From Enoplolaimus lenunculus (lineage: Eukaryota; Nematoda; Enoplea; Enoplida; Thoracostomopsidae), in the NCBI GenBank assembly GCA_030248215.1, contig JASANG010002508.1, positions 248,001 through 312,000 on the forward strand: a stretch of DNA of 64,000 nt, written 5' to 3'. The notes beneath the pieces were generated by a model. The model ran no database searches. It was not told the origin of the DNA and saw only the letters and a program-made list of their open reading frames with translations. This document shows, piece by piece, positions 1 to 9,743 of the stretch (positions are counted from its first letter, which is position 1; every line of letters starts with the position of its first letter). The translations under genes were made by a program, and so were the position numbers.

Positions 1-143
1 AGTGGTTCTTCAGACAGGACATCAGTATGTGACGATCCTGTCTGTTGCCAAGCGGGTTCGCTCATCGCTAGTGAACTCGAATACAGAAGACTGTAATCAG
101 AATCTTCATAGTCGCTCGGACCGGAACAACCACAGCATCGTTC
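1..143 (-). CDS. TSPAN: Tetraspanin exon 5 (partial): CCG motif of the large loop
   Basis: After a TTTGCAG acceptor the frame opens with ERCCGCSGPSDY, the CCG signature of the large loop, and stays open to the window edge. Where the exon ends cannot be seen. Confidence 0.82.
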
Positions 144-3100
144 CTGCAAACAAAAACTATTTGTACGATGCACAAACGACAAATATTTTTTGACAAATTT
201 TTCAATTTGAAAACATAGTGTTAACTTTTTCCAGTAAATCTGCTAAGCAGGGTGCAAACCGGAACTGGATTATACGGGAATCGGAATCGGAACAACAAAT
301 TTATGCCGAAATTGTAATCAGAATGGGAAACGGAACTAGAAATTTTGTGACTGTACGGATAATTTGTATTGACAAATATATGTTGATTTATGGGTTTGTT
401 GGCTGGCAACAATTTTCAAGATAATACAGAATTTTTGTGCAGCGTATTCCAACAAGTAAGATTAAAACTAAAATTTAAAAATTCCGATACAGATTCAATG
501 TGCACGGCGCTCCTAACCATCATGAACGACATAGCTCTTGGTTTCTGTAAACGCAGCAACACCACCAGCAAACCAGCACAAACGGTCTTGGTCGCGCTGG
601 ATTTAACCAAGGCGTTCGACATGGTCATTCATCACAAGATGCTCGAAGACATGTACAACAACACCTCCACTCCCAAAGGCCTCATCAGATGGCTCAGTAG
701 CTACCTATCGGGGAGGATGGCCCGCACCTCCATGCGCAACGCGGTCTCCAAACCTGCTGTCATCCATATCGCCCCTGCCTTGTTCAACTTCTATGTGGCA
801 TCTGCCCCTAATCTACCAGAGGGCGTCAAGCTGGTTTCGTACGCCGATGATTTTACAATATACGCTTTAGATAACAACGTCACCCAACCCACGGCCAACA
901 TCAACGCTTTCCTGCCTGATGTCATACACTTCTTTTGAAGAACGTGCCCCCGTTTTTCGTCCAGCAAATCAACGGTGACGTTGTTCACATCGCATCAGCA
1001 GGAGTGCAATGCCCACCCGCAAGTCAGTCATGGTGCACAACAACCTGCTCCTTTGGAGAAGTCCCGAAACTGCGCGGTGTGAGGCTTGACTCGAAACTAA
1101 CGTTCAACAAGCATGTGGAGGCCACCAAGAAGACGCTCATCGCCAGAAACAACGTGCTCAAAGCCCTCGCAGGGTCAACATGGGACCACCAAAAAGAGAG
1201 TGCTGGTTACTTACAAGGCCATAGGGCGCTCTGTTTTGAACTATACAACGCCTAAATGGTTCGGCAAAACCACACCCAGTAACCTGGAAAAAGTCCAGCC
1301 AGCTCAAAACAACGCCCCCCGCACGGCAACTGGCTCTCTGAAGATGGCTTCGATTGACCATGTACACGACAAATCCAAAGTGCTCAATGTCACTGCCTAC
1401 AGCAGCCTTCTCACTGATCAGTACTACCTGCAATGCCTCAACTCGGAGCATCCCTGTCATCACTTCACAGTCGCTCCTGAACATGAACACAAGACGACAG
1501 AAAACCTACGCTCAAAAGCAGAAGCCATACTCGGAGTTACGCTACGCCAGAGCCGGACGCAAACCGAGATAAAGCAGCGAATGGCCGAACTACGCACGGC
1601 CAAAAAAACATTACAAAAACAAAGTGGTGCTAGGTTGCTACCCGCCAACGGAAATCAACGCGAAGGAGGCCAGTCTGCAAAGGAAGGCACGCGCGAAGCT
1701 TTCACAAATGAGGACGGGCTACGGCTATGCACTCTACAGCTATAGGCACAAGCTTGACAACTCAATACCCAACACCTGTCCACGATGCAAGATAATTCCT
1801 CACGACGCACTACACCTGTCTGGGACCTCTGGATGAGGCCAATCGAAGCTGCTGCATTCCTACAGATCTAATGAGCCCACAAATGGAGGAAACGTCAACA
1901 CAACAACAATAACACTGTGCAATCAGAATCGGGGTCGGAACTAACTTTGAATCAGAATCGGGATCGGAACTCACTTTGAATCGGAATTCCAATCGGAATC
2001 GGAATTCCGGTCGGTTGCACCCAACTGCTAGGCTGTCATTATTACAGCATCCTAAATATTAACCAGTCTAGACTAGACTCTATACAAGACAACTTATAAG
2101 AATATGGCAAACCAGACAACTTATAAGAATATGGCAAACCAACGTTCTTAAACATACTTTGATTTCGGATAAAATTAGCATAAATGTGCAACACAGCACT
2201 AAATACCAAAACATACAAAGTAGTACACATCACTTAATTTTTTCGTTTAAATTAAGAGGTGGTAGATAACCAACAAAGTATGCAATCACGGTATATTTTT
2301 AACAACAATGTCTGCAATCATGGCATATTTTTCGCCTTAGACCAAAGCGGCAACCGGCCGCTCACCATAACATTTTAGGCGTTGAGTGGAAAATTTAAGC
2401 ACCGATGCTTCCGTGACTCCTAGATTAAAATGATTAGTACTGTTTGCAATATACTAGCCTTGCAAATCAATTTCTCTTCTCACATCAAACTTACAAAAAA
2501 TTGTACTCTATCGATAATGTCAATTACACGACTAGACCGACCGTAACGATATTTGATCATATCAATCAAGTGAACTTCACGACGCGCATATGACTAAAAT
2601 ATGTAAAATACAGTGTTTCCCGCACGAAAAACCATGAAGCGTAGAAATTTCCACTGCAAGATCATAAATTTGTTATTCAAAACTAAAAGCAGTTAATATT
2701 CCATATGGGAGTTGGGGCATATCGGGGAATAGAACATCTTACAACGTAGTTTGTAACGAAACACTATCAATGCAACTTCGCCACAAAGCATTTAACGACG
2801 GTGTCTAAAAATTGTAAAAACAATTTGTGTGCGTAACACTTACCTTTTGATGATACAACAGCACTAGGGTTCCGCTTGCAAGCTCTCCAAAGATAAGCAC
2901 CAGTAACAGAAGAGTGTACTGAAATGAAAATAAATAATGAACGTTTCCAGCTTAATGTGTTTTACAGTAATTTAATTTATCGCTAGTCACCGGGTGCAGG
3001 CGGAATTGCAATTTACCGGAACCGGAAAGTGAAAATTACATGCCACAGAAACTTCATTTTAATTTTTTTGCTGCATCCGTATCCACGGAAGCAAAATCTA

Positions 3101-4101
3101 CCTTCGATGGTTTATTTTCGGTGATTGTCAAGGTTTATATATGCTATGCTAATTAAATCTATTATCTTTTCATCGTCAGTACCTGAACAAACGGCTTTAA
3201 AAAGCTTTCTAAAAATTAGCAATATCAAAAACGATTAAAATAATGCTACCGGAATTTTTAATTCCGGTACAAATTTACCGGAACTGGAAGCTGAAAAAAT
3301 GCCGCAACCGGAATTTTGGTTGCGCCTTGCTAGTCACAAGACACATACGTACGTACTTATCTTTTTTGTATGAAAATTGCTGAAAACAACATGTTACAAC
3401 AATAGAGTTCCAATGTTCATATGTTGATTGAACTCAGAAAAACTATCATTAAACTGAACCGCATACTGCGCCCGAACCTTAGCCAATCAAAATTTGTGTA
3501 ATGATACCTTAAATAAATCAGTTTATACATCCACGCCCATATATTCCAAAACTATAAAACGGACCTTAGACATAACTTTGCCACATATAACATACCGAGC
3601 ACAAAAGTACATCCCCTTTACTTAGCACCTACCAGACAAACCATAGCTGGTATGTCTCGAGCTGCACCAATAGCACCAACAAAAGCCGTGATGACGGCAA
3701 AGCATCCGAGAGCAATTAGCAGATACGTTCCGATTCGCATCAGTGACTCAGTTTGCGTTGTAAACACAAAACTCATCACATAATTGCGACGTGGATCGAC
3801 AAACATGAAAATCCCACACAGTGCGAGCAAAACCCCGCACGTCTACAACAATGTTGGTATATTAGCATATGGCACGCCATTTCACGTCCCGACGGTTTTA
3901 TAATGCAAAAAACCAAAACAAATTAGTAAAAGATACTAGACATATACCGGAACTGTACACCTCACATACATTGACCACTGTCAAATGGGCACCAGCTTAT
4001 ACACAAAGAACAGAAAACTAACTCACCCATCAACTCACCAAAAGTAGCAAATTGAAAAGAGTGAAAATGGCTTTGCAGCATTTCAATACACTGAATGCCA
4101 T
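1..4101 (-). CDS. TSPAN: Tetraspanin gene, 5' five exons (runs off the left edge)
   Basis: Spliced gene on the minus strand: exons 4101-4039, 3842-3633, 2918-2844, 2593-2495 and 143-1. Every intron is GT-AG and every junction is phase 0. The 197 residues visible follow the tetraspanin plan: a short cytoplasmic N-terminus with a Cys pair (LKCCKAIF), TM1 with the conserved polar Asn (N17), a small loop at about 34-56, TM2 at about 57-82, TM3 with the conserved Glu (E103, in FGELASG), then the large extracellular loop with CCG at 152-154 followed by GPSDY. Tetraspanins are four-pass membrane organisers that assemble partner proteins such as integrins into microdomains. TM4 and the remaining loop cysteines lie beyond the window. 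The start is the first ATG before TM1. Intron 2 holds a hAT-like MITE, and intron 4 holds a hAT-like element carrying a LINE remnant. Family assignment is firm; subfamily is not determined. Confidence 0.9.
248..2024. mobile_element. hAT-like non-autonomous element carrying a LINE remnant
   Basis: The left end is CAGGGTGCAAACCGG and the right end is the inverted counterpart, CCGGTCGGTTGCACCC. The flanks are CTGCTAAG (240-247) and CTGCTAGG (2025-2032), an 8-bp target duplication with one change; the left copy fits the hAT pattern nTnnnnAn. Both arms are made of degenerate GGAATCGGAATC-type repeats, as in other copies of this family in the window. The middle is a LINE. The exact right end is uncertain by a few bases. 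Confidence 0.65.
420..1855 (+). mobile_element. Decayed LINE (non-LTR) reverse transcriptase
   Basis: Protein fragments in several frames show LINE reverse-transcriptase motifs: DLTKAFD (block A) at about 600, SYADDFTIYA (the YxDD catalytic block) at about 838, then LRGVRLDSKLTFNKHV of the thumb region, and a C-terminal part ending in CPRCKIIPHDALH, which resembles the Cys/His tail of Jockey/I-type LINEs. Homology moves between overlapping frames (390-938, 935-1255, 1113-1745, 1624-1836), so at least three frameshifts are present. The block that normally reads PQGS is altered. The 5' end and endonuclease domain are missing. The copy is inactive. Confidence 0.8.
2087..2140. repeat. 27-bp tandem duplication (2 copies)
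   Basis: Two adjacent identical 27-bp copies (2087-2113 and 2114-2140) lie in tetraspanin intron 4. Confidence 0.85.
2495..2593 (-). CDS. TSPAN: Tetraspanin exon 4: first helices of the large loop
   Basis: Thirty-three codons between a TTTTAG acceptor and a GTAAGT donor, phase 0 at both ends. The amphipathic stretch VIDIIDRVQFF sits just before the CCG exon, as expected for helix B of the large extracellular loop. Confidence 0.82.
2844..2918 (-). CDS. TSPAN: Tetraspanin exon 3: TM3
   Basis: Twenty-five codons between a TTTCAG acceptor and a GTAAGT donor. The peptide YTLLLLVLIFGELASG is a typical tetraspanin TM3 with the buried Glu. Confidence 0.88.
2991..3329. mobile_element. hAT-like MITE in tetraspanin intron 2
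   Basis: The ends are CGGGTGCAGGCGG and the inverted GGTTGCGCCTTG, diverged forms of CAGGGTGCAACCGG. The flanks are identical 8-mers, CTAGTCAC, at 2983-2990 and 3330-3337, matching nTnnnnAn. There is no coding capacity. The inside is made of ACCGGAA-type repeats. Confidence 0.8.
3633..3842 (-). CDS. TSPAN: Tetraspanin exon 2: end of TM1, small loop, TM2
   Basis: Seventy codons between a TTGTAG acceptor and a GTAGGT donor, both phase 0. It contains GIFMFVDP at the end of TM1 and the hydrophobic TM2 segment ending in VGAIGAARD, the equivalent of the family's G-C-x-G-A-x-x-E/D signature. Confidence 0.88.
4039..4101 (-). CDS. TSPAN: Tetraspanin exon 1: N-terminus and start of TM1
   Basis: Twenty-one codons starting MAFSVLKCCKAIFTLFN. 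The exon ends at a GTGAGT donor in phase 0. The Cys pair before TM1 is the usual palmitoylation site in the family. Confidence 0.85.
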
Positions 4102-4836
4102 GTTATGACACTTTAACTCGTAAAATAATGTTCATTTATGTGATTCCAATCTAAACAGAGACATTTCAACCAAAAACTTGAAAACATCTGCGTTAAAAAC
4201 TGCTGAGTGAGGCCTTAGTGGGCACTCTGTGACACTGTTGCTCACCCTCGGCCGGCATCCCTGACCTGTAGCTATGCATTTTCTTGGCCTGCATTACTTT
4301 CCTTCTCAGCCTCCGTATCTAGGTTGTAATCTGCACTTATCCGGTGCCACATTATTCTTATCATATTATGTATTTGTGTGCCAATATATTTGTGCTTTAT
4401 TTCCTACGAAATTATTTAAGTTATAACATTTACAACCAAATTCCATCATTTCATTATCGTTTTTTATCATATACTCAAAACATAATCGAATAGTTAGCTA
4501 ATAGCTAATTTGTATATTAGCTTACTTCACAAGACAAAATTAGGACTTTTTAAATTATTTCAATAATTATTAGGGCGACTGAAGCGTTTTCGGGTGCGAG
4601 GAATCTGAATAAATTGTTTACAAACCTCCAAAGCCGATAAAAGAATAATTAGCTAATATCTAATTTGCACACTACCTTAATTGCTTACGTGTGTTCGAGC
4701 TTTGCTCAATAAATGTAGTCCCACTACGACTTGTTGTAGTTTGTTGATATCTGCACATGTAAATTTTAGACTTTTTAGTCTGACAAATTTCAGACAAATA
4801 TTTCTGAGACAATATTGCTTAAATATCAAGAAATTT
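4102..4836. other. Intergenic, upstream of the tetraspanin start
   Basis: AT-rich sequence containing the putative promoter region of the tetraspanin gene. No clear core promoter, gene or repeat was recognised. Confidence 0.5.
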
Positions 4837-4854
4837 TTATCGTGTGTAATGTAA

Positions 4855-5395
4855 GCATGTGAGACATGCTTGTCCTGGTGAATAAACAATATATGCAATG
4901 CGCATTGTGTAGTATGCTTACCGGCAGCATACGGTCGATATATAGTCAACAATTATCCCCGCTTTGGAGACCCGCTTTTCCAGCTGCTTAGTGAAAAGGT
5001 GTGATATCCCGGTTCCTACCTAGACTGACATGGGGGCTACGCCGTGAGCGCAATGGTAAATTGCCGCGCTATGAACACGGTATTCAGTCGAAAATAAAAT
5101 GGACGGTCAAGGGACGACCTTGTTGAAAATAAGGGCATGTAACCATGTTAAACATGCTTGTCCGTTATGTGCACATGCAATATAGTGCAGTGCACTGTAT
5201 GTATGCTAGCGGGCAGCATACGGTCGACACATATAGTCGACGAAAAACGCAGTTAGAGAAGCGGGCTGCGTGGCGCAATGGTAGAGTGTTCGCTTAAGGA
5301 TCCGTAGGCTGAGCGTTCGATCCCCCCTCTGGAGGCCCGCTTTTCCATCTGCTTAGTAAAAAGGTCGGATATCCCGGTTCCTACTTAGACTGACA
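4855..5395. repeat. Two tandem copies of a SINE-like repeat (about 285 bp unit)
   Basis: The block with CATGCTTGTCC, a CGGCAGCATACGGTCGA motif, and later GCTTTTCCA..CTGCTTAG..GGATATCCCGGTTCCTAC occurs twice, around 4855-5030 and 5137-5395. The second copy contains a tRNA-like segment; the first has only a decayed equivalent near 5040-5090. The pattern suggests a tRNA-derived SINE or a satellite seeded from one. Confidence 0.6.
5261..5340 (+). repeat. tRNA-like segment of a SINE
   Basis: GCGGGCT at the start pairs with GGCCCGC at the end (7 bp). A box A-like TGGCGCAATGG and a box B-like GTTCGATCC are present, so it looks like a pol III promoter. The anticodon arm has an 8-nt loop and the T arm is poor, so I treat it as tRNA-derived, not a working tRNA gene. 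Confidence 0.6.
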
Positions 5396-6139
5396 GATCC
5401 CGGCTAAATTTAGCAACGAAAATTTCTCAGAACTACGCAAACCTTAAGCATACAGTCTATCACAATGATATAAAGGCTTTCAACATGTGTAAACGTTCGA
5501 CAAATAAGTTAAATAAGCATTAAACAATGTTCGATAAATAAGTTAAATAGGCATTAAACATAAATCAAAAAGCACTAACAAACGCAAATACCATTCCCTA
5601 GCTACGTAGTTAAGCTGAAAGACACATCGAAGTGGTAAATCACTTCTAGCCATTATATAAGGGACACTTGCTAAATATTTAGTTCTCTGCAACATCCAAA
5701 GTCGCACGTACCACCACACGACTGTACAGCGACTTACACATTCTACGTGGAACACAAATTAAAGGAAAAATACAAATCTATCCGTAAATGCTGCTCCACA
5801 TATTTTTTCATAATACAATATTAAAGGTAAATAAACATGCAACTTAAGAAATGTATCTTTGCAGTTCTTCAAAATCCTATATTGCTCATCGTGAAAAGTT
5901 TAAGATGGCAGGCGCAATACAAGAGCCAGTTGTTAGAAACGTTAAACATTTAATTGTGGTCCTGATGCAAGTGTACTTAGAGCAAACTCAGCATAAATGT
6001 TCATACTGACACATAAAGCGTGCGCTCGTTTCGTGAAATTCGTCATGATCGCAGGTTTCCTGATAACTCAATTTGATTCTTAAAATTTAAAGAATTTGAA
6101 TGAACGATCATTTATATGTTTTATGTCACTTTCAATTTA
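5396..6139. other. Intergenic, nothing recognised
   Basis: AT-rich sequence with a short local duplication near 5500-5560 (TTCGATAAATAAGTTAAATA type). No gene was recognised. Confidence 0.4.
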
Positions 6140-6630
6140 TGGGTCATCCACGTTAAAATGCACGCACATATGTAAAAAATGTCCCTCCCTTTTGGGTGCC
6201 CTCGTTGTTCCGATCCACTCTCTTTATACACTGTGTGGTATGTCAGCATGTGATTGTCTGAACTTTTAGACAATGAATATGCTCCAGGCATAAATATTTA
6301 CTTGTCCTGACATCCTTTATCAGGAACTGTTATTGTCCATAGTCCCTCGAAGGGACTCTGTTCTTTGTGTTGGATGATGCGCGTAATATGTGTGCAAAGC
6401 TTGTGTTTTTATATGTGTGTGCGTGCACTATCGTAATGTCCTGACATCCTACAGACTACATGTATTCCTCCAGAGTCCCTTCCGACAGAGTTTAGACAAT
6501 CACCACTATCTAAGTACAGCTATGAAACTGTACCTTGCCCCCAGCTAGGATGTGTATTTCGATGCTATTCCAAATGGGGTGGGTGGACCATTTATTACAT
6601 CGGCGCGTGCATTTTAACGTGGATGACCCA
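6140..6630. mobile_element. PIF/Harbinger-like MITE
   Basis: Terminal inverted repeats of about 28 bp begin TGGGTCATCCACGTTAAAAT on the left and mirror it on the right (6600-6630). The flanks are TTA at 6137-6139 and 6631-6633, the 3-bp TWA duplication known for PIF/Harbinger. The 491-bp inside has no transposase. Confidence 0.8.
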
Positions 6631-6681
6631 TTATTTTAGACGCAGCGTCTTCATTAAATTTTCAAATTTGTTGCGGACTTC

Positions 6682-6846
6682 GGCCCATGTAAAGATCAGG
6701 GACGGGACGTTTTTCTATGGAACTAGAAAAGAGCAAGCTTTTAAGCTATATAGAGCAATTTTTTGCTTGGCTTAGGCTTAGGCTTAAACTTTTAGGCTTA
6801 GGAATACGCTTATTGTACTGTTCCGCCTATGTTCTTTACGTTGGCC
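6682..6846. mobile_element. Small GGCCCATGTA-terminated element, AGGCTT core
   Basis: It starts GGCCCATGTAAAGATCAGG and ends with the inverted counterpart (GTTCTTTACGTTGGCC). The middle is a run of AGGCTT-type hexamers followed by a conserved GGAATACGCTTAT segment. It is 165 bp, non-coding, and one of at least eight full or partial copies in the window. No convincing target duplication is visible here. Confidence 0.75.
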
Positions 6847-8420
6847 TGTACCACTATTGATCGATTTTGGGTTATGGTTTCAGTTCAAGTTGGAATGGTG
6901 AAACGAAACGAACCAATATATTGCTTCTGCTTGGTTGTTGATTTAATCGACGAATTAACGATTAAAACTTTCACTTTGCCTTCATTTTTAGTCCAAAAAT
7001 CTCAATGTTAGTTTTTTTACTTTTTGTGAAATTGTTTTAACTATTATTTCATTCTTTAGTAAATTCGATTCATATTTAACTATAATTGCTTGCGAAGTTT
7101 TTATGCTTGTAAAAACTAATTCTGCCTGTCATTTGGTTCGATTTTTGCAACTTTCAAAATTTTGCTATTCTGCTTGAAGCTTATTCCCTGTAATAGGGTT
7201 TGTCATCATACATCTGTTGCATGTGGTTTGCGGTCATTGTGGGCAATATTTTTATGACTCAGTTTCCGTTGTTCATATAACGTTAATAATGCGAATTTCC
7301 GCTGTTTTCAGAATTTTAGTCATCGCTTTGGTTTTACGTTGTGTAAAAATGTTTTTCTGAAATGTTAATAATTAGATTTTTATGTAACAAACGACGGACA
7401 GATAGATGTATATATAGTCATGTCGTTTGAACTGGATTAACAACCACAGGCTAGTTTTGGCTTTTTGTTTTCAACTATCTAATTTTTAACATTTTATGGA
7501 CACTTTCGAAATTCAACAATATAAACAGAAGCGGCTATTTGATCTTTACGAAATTGACAGACAATTTAAACCGAACGGTTAGAACCACACCGTGAATTGA
7601 ACAACAAACTTTAGCGCTTGAAACAAGCATGGAAACACTAAGAGCCCGTATTCTCAAATGTGTGTAGCATTTATTACCAGTTGGTTTTAGGTCTTGTAAC
7701 TTTCGAACCAGTAAATGCTGGGGCTTAAAATTCAGCATATTTTTCGCATATGTTTTTCGGTACTTGTGTACCAATTTTGAGTTCAATAACTGGGCTGATA
7801 TACCTAATGGTCAGCCAAAATTATTTAGATAGTGGCATTCTATTGACATACCTATACAGTAAATAATAATTTTGCGTGTATATGCCGACATCAATTTATT
7901 TAAGTTTCAGAGATAAGTTAGCAACCTTAAACATTCCAGCATGGCTCACTGTTTACCTAGAGGTCGAGCTATTTGTTTGCTTTTGTGTTCAGATATATTT
8001 AATCAACTTTGTAGTAATGTGTCTTCTATTCTCAGTAACTGTAGATGTCAGGATACTTACATATATACAAGTAAGGGGTCCATGTTAATTTTAGGGGGCT
8101 GCCCACTGGGAGACATAGGGTGTGTGGACTTACACAATGGAAGATCTCACGCATAGGTTTTCGCTAATACAAACTTAATTGAGGATAAAGCTTATATTTA
8201 GGCTGCCTAAAGTTTAAAATTAGGTTTCCTTAGCAGGCTCTTATAGTAAACATGGTCCGGGACAAAAAGGGTACTGCCGTACGCAAATAAAAGGGGGCGT
8301 GGTAGAGCAAGGTTTCCAATTTTTAGACTGAATCAATAGGAGTCTATGTATATTGTCCGTACAAGCTAAAACTACCAATTACGGTCCATAATTAGTAATT
8401 ACAATAATTGCATTGCGTTA
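6847..8420. other. Intergenic, nothing recognised
   Basis: AT-rich sequence. Short open frames at 6829-7011 and 7876-8156 lack any family signal. No clear exon or repeat boundary was found. Confidence 0.4.
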
Positions 8421-8424
8421 GGCT

Positions 8425-9016
8425 TGCGCTATACATTTATTGACGTCGCGCAATCTGTCATCGTGCGTCACCCGTACGGCGCCATCCATCACCGTGCGGC
8501 GCCATCCACCACCGTGCGGCGCCATCCATCACCGTGCGGCACCGTCCGTTATCGTGCGGTATCGTACGCAAATAATTCACGTAGGATAACGTATGGTACG
8601 AGCGGTGACGGACGGCGCCGTACGGATGACGGACGGTGACGGATGGCGCCGTACGGATGCCGGACGGTGACGGACGGCGCCGTACGGATGACGGCCGGGC
8701 GGTGGCGCCGCACGGATGCCGGACGGGCGGACGGCGCCGTACGGATGATGGACGCTGACGGACGGCGCCGTACGGATGACGGACGGTGACGGACGGCGCC
8801 ATACGGATGACGGACGGTGACGGACGGCGCCGTACGGATGACGGACGGTGACGGATGGCGCCGTACGGATGCCGGACGGTGACGGACGGCGCCGTACGGA
8901 TGATGGACGCTGACGGACGGCGCCGTACGGATGACGGACGGTGACGGACGGCGCCATACGGATGACGGACGGTGACGGACGGCGCCGCACGGGTGTCGGA
9001 CGATGACGGACGATCA
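8425..9016. repeat. GC-rich foldback array, about 31-bp units
   Basis: About 14 plus-oriented copies of a roughly 31-bp unit built on GACGGACGGCGCCGTACGG (8605-9016) face about four inverted copies (8460-8560). Between them is a partly palindromic spacer with ATCGTACGC and ATAACGTATGGTACGA. The left end (TTGCGCTATACATTTATTGA) is shared with the short relative at 26998-27213. Composition is far more GC-rich than the surroundings. The long open frames across it are by-products of the repeat. Confidence 0.8.
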
Positions 9017-9029
9017 AAGTATAACGTTA

Positions 9030-9521
9030 TTCATATCAGCATACTACTGAAGTCCTAAAGTATATTTCTAAATTAGTGAACCATAACCGTTGAAAATAGC
9101 TGGCATAGATTAATGGTGCCTGGTCCAAATGACTGGAGCTAAAATGAGAAATAACAGCTTGGAACCGAACAGTGAGGAATGTATCCTCTAAAGAGCCGAA
9201 ATATCAGACACCCCTCTTATTCAAGTCTCTGCAATACAGCGAAAGGATAGCCAAGGATTTAGGGTTGAAAATGAAGCAGTTTTACTGGCTTTGCAGATAA
9301 GCTGCTCGTCTTTAAGTTTTAATTTCTACGCTCGTTTTCGCTCGCTCAAAAAAATACTAACATTTTTCATCTGAAAACAGGTCATTTCGCTATTTTCGTA
9401 ATTCAAGTTCCCTGACCGTCCGGATGTATTATGAAAATCCGTTTATGTTTCTTTTTGTAAAATGGGCAAAATTGCATCTGGTTTATCAAAATTTTAGGTT
9501 TTTAGCAACAAATCATTTAAA
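9030..9521. other. Intergenic, upstream of a secreted-protein gene
   Basis: This holds a fragment of a pogo-like MITE end near 9200-9250 (CACCCCTCTTATTC) and the putative promoter of the gene starting at 9522. No defined core promoter was seen. Confidence 0.4.
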
Positions 9522-9743
9522 ATGTATACAGCCTCGTTAATGAGTATTATTTCGTTATTAATTTATTTGTTTTTTGATACCGTTCAAGTGCATGGAGTGC
9601 CAATTCATTTACAAAACGGCCATATAAATTTTAGTAAACCAGGGAATGCGCCTGGAAAGAGCATAGCGTCCGGTCAAACAATTATTGGTAACAGTACAGG
9701 CACAAAGAACCTACAAAGCCAAAATCCGGAAGAAATTGTTAAT
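9522..9743 (+). CDS. Exon 1 of secreted orphan gene (signal peptide)
   Basis: The hydrophobic N-terminus and small residues around residue 25 (VQVHG|VP) fit a signal peptidase site. A GTAAGC donor follows directly in phase 0. Confidence 0.55.

Larger units (their letters stand above)
144..2494 (-). other. Tetraspanin intron 4 (2351 bp)
   Basis: This intron is filled mainly by a hAT-like element at 248-2024 that carries a LINE remnant. The rest, 2033-2494, holds only a 27-bp tandem duplication and no recognisable feature. Confidence 0.75.

Noticed and set aside
5261-5340. Functional tRNA gene
   Set aside because: The acceptor stem is good but the anticodon loop is 8 nt and the T arm is poor; the block lies in a repeated SINE-like unit.
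8425-9016. CRISPR array
   Set aside because: Units are contiguous with no unique spacers, and the genome is animal.
8458-9017. Long open frames of 114 and 146 codons across the GC-rich array
   Set aside because: They follow the 31-bp repeat and its few stops; the peptides are Arg/Pro/Val repeats without any domain.
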